This document shows, one piece after another, positions 9,400-21,300 of a DNA stretch of 64,000 nucleotides (the stretch's first letter is position 1; each line of letters begins with the position of its first letter). The translations under genes were made by a program, and so were the position numbers. Source of the DNA: Diphasiastrum complanatum (Eukaryota; Streptophyta; Lycopodiopsida; Lycopodiales; Lycopodiaceae); the NCBI GenBank assembly GCA_029204225.1, contig CM055099.1, positions 66,493,852 through 66,557,851 of the forward strand, in the 5' to 3' direction. The notes under the pieces are model-generated. The model searched no databases. It saw only the letters and a list, made by a program, of their open reading frames with translations, and was not told the DNA's origin.

Positions 9400-10620
9400 G
9401 TCCCAAGCTGTCCTCTAAAATCCTGGTAACTCCCATCTCATCACTGTCGAGGGCATGAACGCGGAGCTAGTCGGTGGTGTCATAAAACTCTGATTGTCGT
9501 GAGGAGGTTCGGCCATTAAAATCCCCAGTGAGGAAAATATGCCCCTGCTCTGAGAATCTGACAATATCGAATGATAGATCAAGGTAGGGTGAACCTATGC
9601 CCTCAGCGAAAGCTAAAGACTCTGGAGGAAAATAGCATCCACCACAAAGATGACCCTGTCCAAACCAACATCTTGTCCAACAATACGAATCCAAATATAA
9701 TGTGCATGCTCGTCATGTTTGATAAACTCGATGCTCATTGCTTTGTTGAAGAGACTCCCTGTAAAGGCATGCAACACCTCCGGATCCATGACCACTAGCT
9801 AATCTAGTCTCAGGTCTGTACATGGAATCCCATCTATATCCTGGGAAAGTAAGTAGTCCTCTCTCCTGACTCTCGTGAGTCTCCATGAAAAGCAATAAGT
9901 CTCTACCAGTGATGAAATCAATCAGCTCTCCAGCTGTGGACGATGAGTGTATACCATCACAATTCCATACTCCAATCTAGAGATGGTGTGGATGGGGTGC
10001 CGAGGCACTCCCGAGCCCGGGGACCCCAGATCCCTAGCATTCAGAGCTGCTAGGAGCGCTATCAGAAAAGCGCACCCGTCCATCCCAATAGATAACTCAT
10101 TTGCCAGACTCACGGGCTACCTAAAAGGCCTTATGCCTCTCCTCCACCTGGATATATGTGAGGTCGTCATCCATATAGATAGTGGTACCACGTAGCTTAG
10201 GTCTGCACCGCAAAGCATCTCTAGGGCTCTCCAGGGAAGTGAAACGGACAATAAGTGTGGCTACATCTCTGGTGGTCCTCCATGCGGTATCTATTCCATC
10301 TGTCTTGTGCCCTAGTGTGGTGTCAAGGAAACGTTTGGCTTCAGCCAAGGCATCCTGTGTATCCGAGATCCCGCAAACCCTAATGTTGTGGACTTTTTGA
10401 TCTCGATATTTCTCTTCCGAAATGGTGGCTGAAATTTGATGCCTTTCTTCAAAACTAATGCCCAAGAAAGGGCCTCCTCTTTCTGCTTCTCAATCTTGTT
10501 TTCTAGTTCCCGTATCATCGTGATACTGGACTCCGAAACTACAGCATGCTTGGTCCCGACTGATTGCTCGAGTGATGAGACTTATATAGAGCAAATAACA
10601 GCCTTGAAGAACCAAAAATT
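9400..10620 (-). pseudogene. LINE fragment: ORF1 C-terminus and endonuclease
   Basis: Minus strand, 5' to 3'. 10518-10121 gives a short coiled coil (IRELENKIEKQKEEA) followed by the ORF1 RNA-binding part: VCGISDTQDALAEAKRFLDT, DGIDTAWRTTRDVATLIVRF, DDDLTYIQVEERHKAF. After the conserved ORF1/ORF2 spacer (Gly/Pro-rich, about 10050-9980) comes an APE-type endonuclease: GVWNCDGIH (about 9965), METHESQE (the metal-binding Glu), GCYFPPESLAFAEG, LTGDFNGRTSSRQSEF. Several frames are needed and reverse transcriptase is absent. It is the same family as the plus-strand LINEs at 27.5-37.4 kb, in opposite orientation, and is cut at 9392 against the LTR fragment. Confidence 0.8.
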
Positions 10621-11529
10621 TGTGGGACAATAAAGTACCTGAACCACCTTGAACCAATGTAGATTCTGATGGACAGCAACAATAGATTATAGATTGTGCA
10701 CCAAAACTGCCTCACAAGGACGAGTTGTAGAAGGTAAATGCAACAATCTACTCTAGGAAAAAGACTCTTATAACAAAGTCAAAATAAAGTATGCCAAAAC
10801 ATGAAAGGATGTAAGTGCCAGAAAACCATAAAGTTTGAACTTTTGATCTACCGAAGCCTGTAGAGATTAAATTTATAATCTGTGAAAACGAAATGCAGTA
10901 ACATATTGCAGGAAGGCCAAATATATAAAAATATCCAGCTCAATATCCCAAATCTCAAGAAAAAGATAGAGTATTGGGAATGGCCTAAGTTGGATTTTTA
11001 ATATATCAGTTTGTAAGGATTGGATTAATGAACTGTACAGAGATACCCTAAAGGTGAGCTTCTAAGGATTGTGGCACCTTTCTTTCCTATTTTTTGGAGG
11101 TTTAGTAGAGCTATATTCCTTTGTTAGAAGATGTTCCTTGAAGGTTTATGCAAACCAACAAGATAGTTCAAAATTGAGATCTTATAGAAACTTGTTTCTT
11201 GCACCTTCTTCAAGTATTGTGCAAGTTTCTATTCCTAGATAAGGATCTGAAACAAGGAGGCTTGAGCTCTCTCTTAACTTGTTAATTTACATTTTTTGCA
11301 GCCTTATTTAGCTCAAAGTTATAGCATAAGAATCCATTCTATTTTGCTTGTATGCCAAAGTTGGGTCTTACCTCGGAAGCAGTTTGGAAATAGAGTTGTA
11401 GGTTGACATCTTCTTATGTAGATCTTGGTTGATCTCTTCCAGATTAAGACTGCTTTGGGCTTGTTAATTCAAGTAGATTTGCATTCTATCTTCATTGAAT
11501 CTGGTTGTGATCTTTCTATTTTCAGTTCT
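10621..11529. other. Stretch without recognised genes
   Basis: AT-rich sequence with no convincing open frame on either strand, no LTR-type ends recognised and no match to other repeats in the window. It may hold the 5' LTR and leader of copia C, but no primer site was found. Confidence 0.4.
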
Positions 11530-12410
11530 ATCATAACGTCCCATCAAGTTGGACGGGTATTGGAAAGTCATGATAGACTAACTTGCTCAAACTAGTCTAT
11601 ATGGAAGATAAGAATGGAATCACTTCTGGTGATCCATGACTTAATGGATATTGTACTCTGGAATGAGGTGAGACCTCAACTTGTACAAAAAAACATCAAG
11701 TATGACAAGTTAGCAAGGTTGGCACTTCTTGTCAAATGAACTTCTAAAGGAAGTAAGGGCATGGTTCATCCAAGGATGCATGCAAAAGCTTGCAAAGAAA
11801 CCTACAAATTCAAGAACATATCTACAAATCAACAAATCATATAGATTGAGTGATGAATCTGCTTATGCATGTGTTGAGATCGAGTCTCTCATTGGTGAGC
11901 TAGAATGTACTGGTAATCTCCTTAATAGATTGGGAGAAGGGTATGAGAACTTTCTGCAAAGCTATGCCATCCAAAGGGATTTATCTTCCTTGGAGGACTT
12001 GCAAAGAGTTTTGGTTGTAGAGGAGAAGACATGCCTTCTACAAGTGGTGACACCAAGAAGGATAAGTCACGTATCGAATGTTTCTATTGAGGTAAGCAGG
12101 GCCATTTTTTCAAGGAGTGTTACAAGAAGAAAGGGGATCTAAAGGTTGATGGTAAGCAAGGTAACTTCATCAATAAGGCTGATGAAAACTCACTTATGAT
12201 GGTCTCTTCTTGTCTTGCTTCCTCTACAAATGAGTTATATCTATGGTGGATAGAGAGTGGCGCTAAATCTCATATGACTCACAAGGAGTATTTCTTCTCT
12301 ATCACTTCCTATGATATATCTAACGGTTTCATCTTTACTACTAATGATGGACAATGTGCAATTGAGGGTGTAGGAAACATTCCTATGCTTGTAAACACAA
12401 ATAGAAGATA
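11530..12410 (+). pseudogene. copia C gag and protease remnant
   Basis: WKIRMESLLVIHDLMDIVLW at about 11599 is the copia gag (UBN2-type) N-terminus. The frame breaks at about 11740. 11729-12142 gives AYACVEIESLIGELECTGNLL and RLGEGYENFLQSYAIQRDLS. The zinc knuckle at about 12076-12118 reads C-F-Y-stop-GKQGHFFKEC: the second Cys codon has become TGA. 12196-12411 gives WWIESGAKSHMTHKEYFFS, the protease active site with Glu in place of the catalytic Asp. The polyprotein is decayed. Confidence 0.8.
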
Positions 12411-12639
12411 AAGACATGATGATGTTTTTGTGTGTGCCTACTCTTACTAAAAACTTGATAATTGTAGGGTAAATGGTAGAGAAAGCCATCAAGTCAATTG
12501 TGATGATGCTTGCTTTAGCAAGAAAAATGATACTATAGTAGCTAAATGAGTTAAGCAAGGTAAACACTATAAGCTCGTAGCTACTCTTCCTTCTATGGAA
12601 ATATCAATGAATGTACATGAAGGCTTATCTTTAGTTGAG

Positions 12640-13612
12640 CTCTAAGAACTTGGGACATCCCAACTTCAAGTATATAGATGCTTAAAAACTCTATTGTTGC
12701 GGAACTACCTAAGAGCATCCATGATACAGGAAAAATTCATGAAGCCTGTGCTTTAGTTAAGTCTCATGTTTCACCTGTTATGAGATGTAAGTCTAGATCT
12801 AATGAGATCCTACAGTTTGTACATTCATGTGTGCACTTTGTTAAGACTCTAGTTCTTGAAGGTGCTAGTATGTTTGTATCATTCATTGATAGCTTTAGTA
12901 GGTACACTAGGTTGTACCTTCTAAAGAGCAAAGTTCAATTGCTTGATAATTTCTCAAGGCTTTCAAATCTTCTAATGGTAGTGCATACATTTCAAGTAGC
13001 TTTCAGCAATTTTGCAACACACATGGGATCAAGAGAGAACTCTCTTGCCCTTGGACTCCCAGAGTTTCAAAAAGGAAGAATAAGACATTATGTGAATTTT
13101 CCGAAGCCGGGAGGCTCTCTTCTTTTATTTCTTTGGGGTGACACTATCTTGTGTGCTGACTATTTATGGGATAGATTGCCTAGCGAGCCATTGGATGCCA
13201 TGACACCTTATCAAGTTCTTTATGATGATAAGCCTGATATTGAACATCTCAAGATTTTTGGATGTATTTGTTATGCTCAGAGGATCCAATTTCTACAAAG
13301 GGTATAATTGTAGGTTATGGGGAAGTTAGCAAAGCATACAAAGTCTATCTTCCATCTTCTAGGAAAGTTATTGTATCTAGAGATGTTAAGTTTGATGAGA
13401 AAAGTTCCCTATGCTTAAAAGATGATAGTACGTTTGTTGAATCTAGTGTTAGTGGTCAAGGAGTTCTTGAAAATGTAAATGATGTTGAAGATGAATCACT
13501 ATCATGTCCTAAACCATTGTTAGAAGGTCATCTAGGGAAAGCAAAGTCCCATTTAGGGTTACATATGTTCAAAAAGGTAACCAAATCAAAGAGGAAAGTA
13601 ATTTTGCACTAG
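12640..13612 (+). pseudogene. copia C integrase remnant
   Basis: The frame at 12678-13307 gives MFVSFIDSFSRYTRLYLLKS (integrase core, first Asp in F-I-D-S-F-S-R-Y), then several out-of-frame stretches, then CADYLWDRLPSEPLDAMTPY and HLKIFGCICYAQ. 13262-13612 continues with the SH3-like tail: IIVGYGEVSKAYKVYLPSSR and VIVSRDVKFDEKSSL. The order is that of a copia integrase, but the frame is broken at about 13300 and in the core. Confidence 0.8.
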
Positions 13613-13619
13613 TGACTTC

Positions 13620-14430
13620 TATTCTTCAAGTAGAAGAGCCTAACTTCTTTGAAGATGTTCAACAAGTCAAATGGAGCAAGGCAATGGATGAAGAGTACCA
13701 AGCTCTTGAAAGGAACCAAACTTGGAATCTTGTCAAAACTTCCTCAAGGCAAGAAAGCTATAGTTTATAAGTGGATCTACAAGTCAAAGTACAACCAAGA
13801 TGACTCCATCAATAAGCACAAAGCAAGGTTAGTAACAAAGGTGTATGCACCTACTATCATGGATGGAATTCGTATCAACTTGATGTCACTAATGCTTTTT
13901 TGAATGGTTACCTTGATGAGAAATGTTCATGGAACAACCCGAAGGGTATGTAGTCCATGGAAAAATAGATCTTGTATGTCATCTCAACAAATCCTTGTAT
14001 GGTTTAGAGCAAAAGCCTAGCGCTCAAATTTTCTAGGAGTGAGTATGGCCATTCATTTTACTACAAAATGAGAGCAAATTATGTCACTTTACTTCTTTTA
14101 TATGTTGATGATATTGTTCTAACTGGAAGTAGTGATATTGATATTGCTGAGATCAAGAATGCACTTAATTTTCAATTGAAATTAAAGACCTTGGTATAAT
14201 GCATTACATTCTTGGAATAGAGGTTTGAAGAAGTAAAAATGTTACCTTTATCTTTCAAGGAAAGTATGCTTATTCTATTCTTAGAACGTTTAAGACAAGT
14301 GGTTGCAATTCTATTTCTACACCCATGGAATCTCATTGTACACTTAGCATAGCAGTCGATTAAGCATCCTTTGGGACAAACTATAGATGGTTGATTGGTA
14401 GCCTTATTTGAGACACACGAACTTTACCAC
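13620..14430 (+). pseudogene. copia C reverse transcriptase remnant
   Basis: WSKAMDEEYQALERNQTWNL, then (after a frameshift) KLPQGKKAIVYKWIYKSKYN and KHKARLVTK form the RT N-terminus. The region expected to hold FAPV is deleted; YQLDVTNAFLNGYLDEK follows in another frame at about 13872. YVDDIVLTGSSDIDIAEIKN at about 14101 is the catalytic motif. Coding similarity fades at about 14400 (NYRWLIGSLI), before any RNase H. No 3' LTR was found. Confidence 0.8.
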
Positions 14431-14935
14431 TTGGCTTTATGGCCCATAATTGCTATTCTTATCCAATTCTCATAGAAAAGCCCCAAGTGTTATAAACTTA
14501 ATCACAGATTTGGACCCATCAAATACAAACAAACAGCAAAACTTGAATCAGGTAGCAATCTCCTACTAGAATACCATATACCTATATATATTTTCAATCA
14601 TTGGTTACATTTTCACAAAGGAGATGTACTCAACCAGGTATTGCAAGGAGGCATGCAAGAAAGTCCCAAGAACCAGCCTCCATCAAGGACACCCGACTTG
14701 GATCTAAGCTGACGTCATGGAATTTTTAGCAGGATTCAGTCCTTATTTATCAGATGGAAACATTGCTAATTAGTGAGGACAGGTCAAAGGTAGCTAGCGT
14801 GTATGAAGATAAGTTGTCCAAAAGAGACTAAACCTTTGATGTCAATATACTTTTGCATTCGAAAACAGTTAAATTATGCTTGCCCATGATTCTAAATACA
14901 GATGTAAAAATCAAACACCACAAGAAAGTACCGAA
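14431..14935. other. Stretch without recognised genes
   Basis: No open frame of note and no element ends recognised. If the nucleotidyltransferase gene continues past 14999, this stretch is part of its next intron, which copia C would then lie in. Confidence 0.4.
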
Positions 14936-14998
14936 TCAATAATCAGCACAAAAGAAAAACTGCGAGGGGGGGAGGGGCGAGAAGAAAGGGAAACACAC

Positions 14999-15323
14999 CA
15001 TCTTTGATTTGTACTGTCCTTCATTGTACTCAGTAGCCTTTTCGAGAAAGTCTTCATCTAGCATGTTCCTTAAACTTTCAACAGCATCGTCAAGAAGTTC
15101 ACTCGCTTGTTCTTGAATATCATCTTCAGATAAGTCTTTAACATCTAAAAAATAGGTGTCATCCACAGCAAACTCACCTTGTTTCAATCTACTTTCCACC
15201 CTTCTAGTCTTGGCTAGAGCCTCTTGCATGTCCTGATAACAGACAGCCAGTGCTCCAGCTGCAGCAACTATATGGCTTCGCTTCTTTTTTTCCAAAGCAA
15301 GGTGAAATGCTAGCAATGCCACC
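14999..15323 (-). CDS. Nucleotidyltransferase exon 14 (C-terminal helical region)
   Basis: Acceptor TTGTACAG (ending 15324), donor AAGATG|GTGTGT (14998). 108 codons: [20 protein letters not shown] begins with the conserved [10 protein letters not shown] of plant members, then an A-rich helix, then acidic [19 protein letters not shown] and [13 protein letters not shown]. The family continues with V-F-(V/I)-P after this point, so more exons are expected to the left. If the donor is not used, the frame reads on 21 codons to a stop at 14936-14938. Confidence 0.88.
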
Positions 15324-18300
15324 CTGTACAAGAATAAGTTACCTAGATAGTCAGAAAAAATTTGCATCCAGACAAAGATGCATTGCAATAAGCATATGAT
15401 AACAATAAGGGTCAAGCCGTTGAAATGCAGATATGTTCACAGTGCACACATTAAATATGGGTACAAAATATGATTGACAGCAGAATTAATTATTCAACTG
15501 TCCTCACATTCTCTCATTAACGTATGAAGCATACACTTTGAAATGTTTTGGAACTCGAAAATAGCACCTAAAATTGGGCCAAAACCCACAGTTCCTAACA
15601 AAAAATGTTCCACAAACGATTTTTCACATGCACTAAAGAAATGTTCTGATTAGAACGCTTGTTTCATTCGACAAACTATGGTATGAAGCATAAAGCTTCA
15701 ATAACATTGGCAGCATAGCATGAACATAAGCATCAAACTTTTATAAATAAAATATCAAGCTTTTAAGATTTCATATGGCCGTGTCAAGAGTATGACTTGA
15801 TTTTACCACAAAGAACTATGGCAAGCACGACTAGGAGCAACAACTCTGTCGAGGTTCCTTAGCAGAATCTGAAATCCAAACAACAGTCAACAAGGACAAT
15901 AAGATCATTATTCTTCTAGAGAAGTTGATTGTGAACTCAAGTGATTTGAACTTAAAGATGTAACTCCGTAACTCTAAAAGCTTAGAAAATTGCAAGCGAT
16001 TTAAAAACCAGAATATCCAAAACAAGTTTTTTTAACCGAAGATATGCAGTAATTGCACAACACTGTGTGAGTTACCGCAGGGGTGGAAGTAGTTTCATCA
16101 TGTAGAAATTTGTCTCATTTATTGTAACATTAATTATGTCCATACAAAATTCATTGCACAACAGAGTTGCAGCTAGACTTCAAACTTTAAACATGTTCTC
16201 ACACTGTAAAGTTCAACATATTGTGGGAACCTGAACCTAGATTACCCCATTAGGAATCCCACCTTAGAACTTCTCTGACTTCATGTGGTAATGTCATTCT
16301 GTGTTTTGCATCCAAGGCAAGATTCCTACCAGTGATGATGGTTGTATAGAGATACTTTGAGCATTTTGATCCTTCACAACTACATCTTTTGGTGAGCTTT
16401 GTAAGCGGAGCTGCAAGTAGGGTCATTGTCACATAGTTCCTAGTTGATTTCGATTGAGAAATGAATTTCAAATCGTAATAAAAAATTAGAATTTTCAATT
16501 GGGCTTCGGCCTGCTGACCCTCCCCACCCTCTGCCGGATCTGAAATACCGTGCTCTGTGAAAGTTGATTTGTAAAAAGCAATGGGGAAAATCAAGTTTTC
16601 TGATTTTTGACTTTAGACTATTGAGATTTACACTTGAGCTAACTAATCTTTACATGTGACCAGGGGTGATACATATTAAGTGCAAGATTTAGGTAGACTG
16701 TAGAACTTGAGTTGTAAGTATGAACTTAGAAGATATTAGCATTTAAACACACATGCGCATATATACAACATTTTTATACAGCTTTCTTCTAACTCAATTT
16801 AAAAGATTCGATTTGGTCAAGATTTAAATAGATACTTAACAGATTAAAATCGAAAAAGGCTTCATGGTTAGATTGCATAAAAATCATCAAAATAAGATAT
16901 TAGAGTTTAAGTGTCTGAGCGCGTCCTTGCACTGATTGACCTGAGATTTTGACAATAGCTGGATCTGGTGCAAATCTTTCCACTAATCTAGTCTGCTAGG
17001 GTTTTCTTGTGCGAGGGTTCTTTAGCTATTTTGCAGGTAAAAAACCTTGATATCTCTCAGATCTTTGGGAAGTAACTCTCGCAAGGATCACAGTAGCTGA
17101 ATCTAGATTAGGTCTGACTCTGGAATTCTCTACGAGAGTTAACTCTCGCACTAAGTGAAAATTTCACTATATGCGAGGGTTCAAAACCACTAATTTGGCT
17201 TGTTCTTCACCAAATCTCTGTACTAACTCTCACAGGCTTCATCACTAATGGAAATTGACATTCTGGATCGATTGGAATGGTCTGCGAGACTTCTTTCTGG
17301 AAGGATTTGCTGGATCTTCACTTTTTAGTGATTTTAGGGTTCATAGCTAGACTGCCTATCATTATATGTATTTAGTTATGAGCAAAACAGCCAACAGAAC
17401 AGAGATAAAGAGAAGATATTAAAACAATAACTGTGATAATACTGGAGAAATTGTGAAACTATTCTCTACCCTCCAATCTAAGCAAACACCCTTTAAAATA
17501 TTTGTTAACTAACGATAGGCCTTAAAGCTAATTTACGTTGTCTGAGGATCCATGCACAAGAGCTAGGTCTCAGTCTACTTATTTTGGGAGCCTGATAATG
17601 GCCAAATAATCAACATGTCAATAATAAATGACACTAACAAATGGAGGTCCCAGGAGCCCAATCCATCTGGTCTACATGCTCAGTGATATAGAACATGAAA
17701 CCCAAGGCCAATGAGATGCCAACAATATGCCTATTACTCTCCCTCCTCAATAGTGAGCTTTCCATATAATGAAAACGTCAAAGCCACAACATAAATATAT
17801 CAAAGCTGCTCCATGATCTCCACAATGCAAATTAGTTACATCCATAGTCTTTTAATCACAGCTTAGTACAACAAAATTGCATGCATAGATCAAAAAGAAG
17901 ACAACATGCTCACTTTCTGTGTCTAATCCATTGAGTGTGTCACTTGATTCAAGTGACATGAGTGTTGTTGAAAGTTCCATGTGTCTCCTTTGATCTTTTC
18001 GCCATCTTTCTATAGTGATGCTTGTGTAATGCCAGCTACTGTGGCTTTGCTACATGTATTTGTTTCTACAATATTCGTGATAAAATGTGTTGTTTGTACA
18101 CCTGGAATGCCGTAGTTTCGAGCCAGAAAGCATTGATTCACTGCGCCAAACAAGTTGCTCTCAAGTAGCAGCCATTCAGAAGGGTATGATGATGCGAAGG
18201 CGACGCCAGTTAGTTCTAGAGGCACATAGTGTGCAGCTTTCCGAATCCAAAATGAGCTTGTGATACCTTTTGCGTTAGCCTGTTATGTGTTTACATTGAC

Positions 18301-21300
18301 CTTGCAACGTTGGCATGCCTATGGACCAAGACTTCTTTCCATTTTCTTAAAACTTCTAACTATTAATGGCTTCAGCATAGCTACTGGAAATGTAAAATAC
18401 AGTATTTGGTTCAGTGGTGAGACTCTCCTCTTCCAGAAGCCACATGGAGCCGATTGATATTTTTACTCACAATTCGACATTACAAGATCAGTAAAGTACC
18501 TTTGCTGCTGCTATTCCCTCACAAACTTCTGCACACTAACAAACATTGAGGACAATCATCTTGTTGATAGAGGAGAATTACGGACATTGACTGTATTTGG
18601 ACCCCTAATATGTTATATTGTAACTTAGAACCTCATTAATTGCAAATGGACCACTAAAATTCTAGGTTACACCACTTTCAAATTTCGACCAATTTACTCA
18701 TTGGGTCAGGGACCACAATCAAATGGACTTTTCGTAGGGTGTGGAGAATCTAGAGATTCTATATATACCTTGTTAGGTCTTTCCTGTGGTAGCTTCTAGT
18801 TTAGAGAGTGTTTCTTCAAGAGAGAAACCTCATTGCAGCAAGTTTTCTTTGTTGGACGGCCAAGAAGGTAGTTCATTGTCATCGCTGCTTGAAAACTTTG
18901 CTGAGAACAACATCATTTCAACATTTGCCATGCCAATCTTGAATTTTTGTTTAAGTCTCACCTCATGGATCTGTTCATTAACTAGCGTTGACTTGAAATG
19001 ATGCAAGTCACACAAATTGGAAAAAAGCCCGACCCTTGTCTAAAGTTATGCTAGTGCAAACTCATGTATTGACCCCATGTGTCTCAATTAAAATGCATAA
19101 TACATTATAGCCACAAAAAATGCCCAATAATATATGATAAAGATCAGCAACACAGAAATCAGTGGACCTCATATAAGAGAGGGTGTTGAAGAACAATGTG
19201 ATAAACCCCGTAACTATATGTTTGTCATTAAGGCCCAAAAATGCTACGTAGTCACTTTCTTAGGTACCGACAATCTAGTCACTTGAGAACATTTGTAGCC
19301 TTTCATTAGGGCATGGCAGACGGCCTTGAAAAACACATCTAATGGGCTCCTTTGTCAGTATAGGTTTTACAGTCTTGATTGCAGCTTTGAGACAGCCTAC
19401 ATAGAAAAGTTCCTTTGAGGAGAGATTTGCAAAGAATTCTAGTGTCAACTGTTCTATGTTTCTAGTTGGAGAATCATCAATTCGTTGAAATTGTTTGCTC
19501 CTTTCATGCGTTCTTGATGCTATGCTGTGAAAGTGTTCATAGTAGCTGCAATGCTTCCGGATTCTCCGGCTTGAACACTTTTGAATAAAGATTCTGCTTC
19601 AAATAAAAATGGGCTGATTTGAATCAAATTACAAAAGTAAATTCTGAATTCAGGTGCTTTTTATCTCGGAAACCCAATTTGTTATGGCTAGTACCCTCAC
19701 TAAATCAAGTTCGTCCTCTCCTATATCTCATCCATTTTAACTTCTAAATTGTGAAAAGTGGTTGACTTGTTTGCAGTTAGCAGTTAGTAGCTAGTAATTA
19801 CCAAAGAGTGAGCAATAAGTAGATAAATTGTACATGAATTACCTATATGTACAATAGGCTTATATTCAAATTCAAAAATTTAATACGAGTCAATGATGTT
19901 ATTAGCTAAGACTTAGAAACAGCATACGTGCAATAAAAAACGTCAAAGGATCCATTTTTAATAAAGAAATTATGTACAAAATATCTTGGCCTACTAACAC
20001 TACTTACGTCTCATCAGTACCTGAGCATAAGCTGCTGTCTAGGTTTTATAAGAATCCAATAGACGAGTTACCAAAACAAAGACAAAATATAAAATACTAG
20101 AAATGTGAGGCCACACCCAGGGATTGCACCCTAAACCCTAAATCAACAATTGTCTCTTTCTTGTAAGACATATCTAACATGGATTTATCATTCTTCGCAA
20201 ACAGTAAAACCAATTCACCATTTTTATTTTTAAGGAGAGAACAGGATTCGGTTCAAATCCGCCGATTCATATTGGTGAGGAAACATTGGTTCATAGTTAT
20301 GGTAGTTATAAGAGCGTAGGATAGTCATCAGCATAGAAATGTAAGCTCAAGTGAAAAGACAATGACATTGGCTAGCATGGCCAATGTACCCCTTATCATG
20401 ATTGGAATAACAGTGAATAGCATACTACCCTCTTGCCTTAACTATTACTAGCTCACATTTCTAGTGTGGACTTAAGGAGCTACATCCTTATCTGTATGAA
20501 CTACTATAAACTGAATTCTTGCACATCGATGCTATAAATCATCCAGTAAACTGTTGATTGACCAAAAAGCATTTCCAGTAGATTTTTCAAATTGTATCAC
20601 CTACCAACAGCAAGTTTACACCACGCCCCCGTCTTCTGAACCTTTGTGAGGTAAAATATGATGCCTGACCAATCATTCACAAGATAGCTAAGTTCACAAT
20701 CTCACTCAGTGCTGGAGGAAAAAAAACACACAGATAGAAGCTCGTGAAAGGAGAGTACAATTTAAACTTGCTTGATTACATGATATCAAACATCTCACTT
20801 TTACACGTGCCATGGATTAATTTTAAAAGAGAAAACTAGTCGTCTCCACAAAGACGTACTTGAAGAGGGAGAAGCAAATCTAAAACTCCAAATCTCCATA
20901 GCAAACGTAACGAAGGTTCAGCAGAACCGTAAGCCATCATGATGTCCACTTCAGCCATTAACCTTGCCTATAAGCATAAGCTTTATCAGATATGCAACTT
21001 GACATCATATAACCATGTAAAATCATTGCATTACAAAATGGCATTCAATATAGAAATGATATGCCCCAATAAGTGCTCTGTTGATGAAGACCTCTTTTGT
21101 TTCTTTTCCTTGAAGTAAGGAGTTCAACTCCTCTCAGAAGGGGAAATCCAGGAGAATAATGACAGAAAGATAATTAACGACAGACAAGCTAATAGCAATA
21201 CAATCCTGCAAAATATTCACATAAGGAGATTTACAATCAAAACTACATAGGCTGGTCCTACCTCAGATTTTTAGCTACAAAGATTTTTAGAACAGGAAAA

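Noticed and set aside
9571-10400. Plus-strand frames across 9.6-10.4 kb
   Set aside because: They are antisense shadows of the LINE endonuclease and ORF1 on the minus strand.
18010-18457. Opposing frames of 65-71 codons at 18.0-18.5 kb
   Set aside because: Both strands are open and neither shows a known family, a good splice context or phase agreement with the host gene. One may be a shadow of the other or both chance.
18830-19015. Minus-strand frame and a GAG|GTGAGA donor as a possible host exon
   Set aside because: The donor is good, but no acceptor in phase and no family similarity were found.
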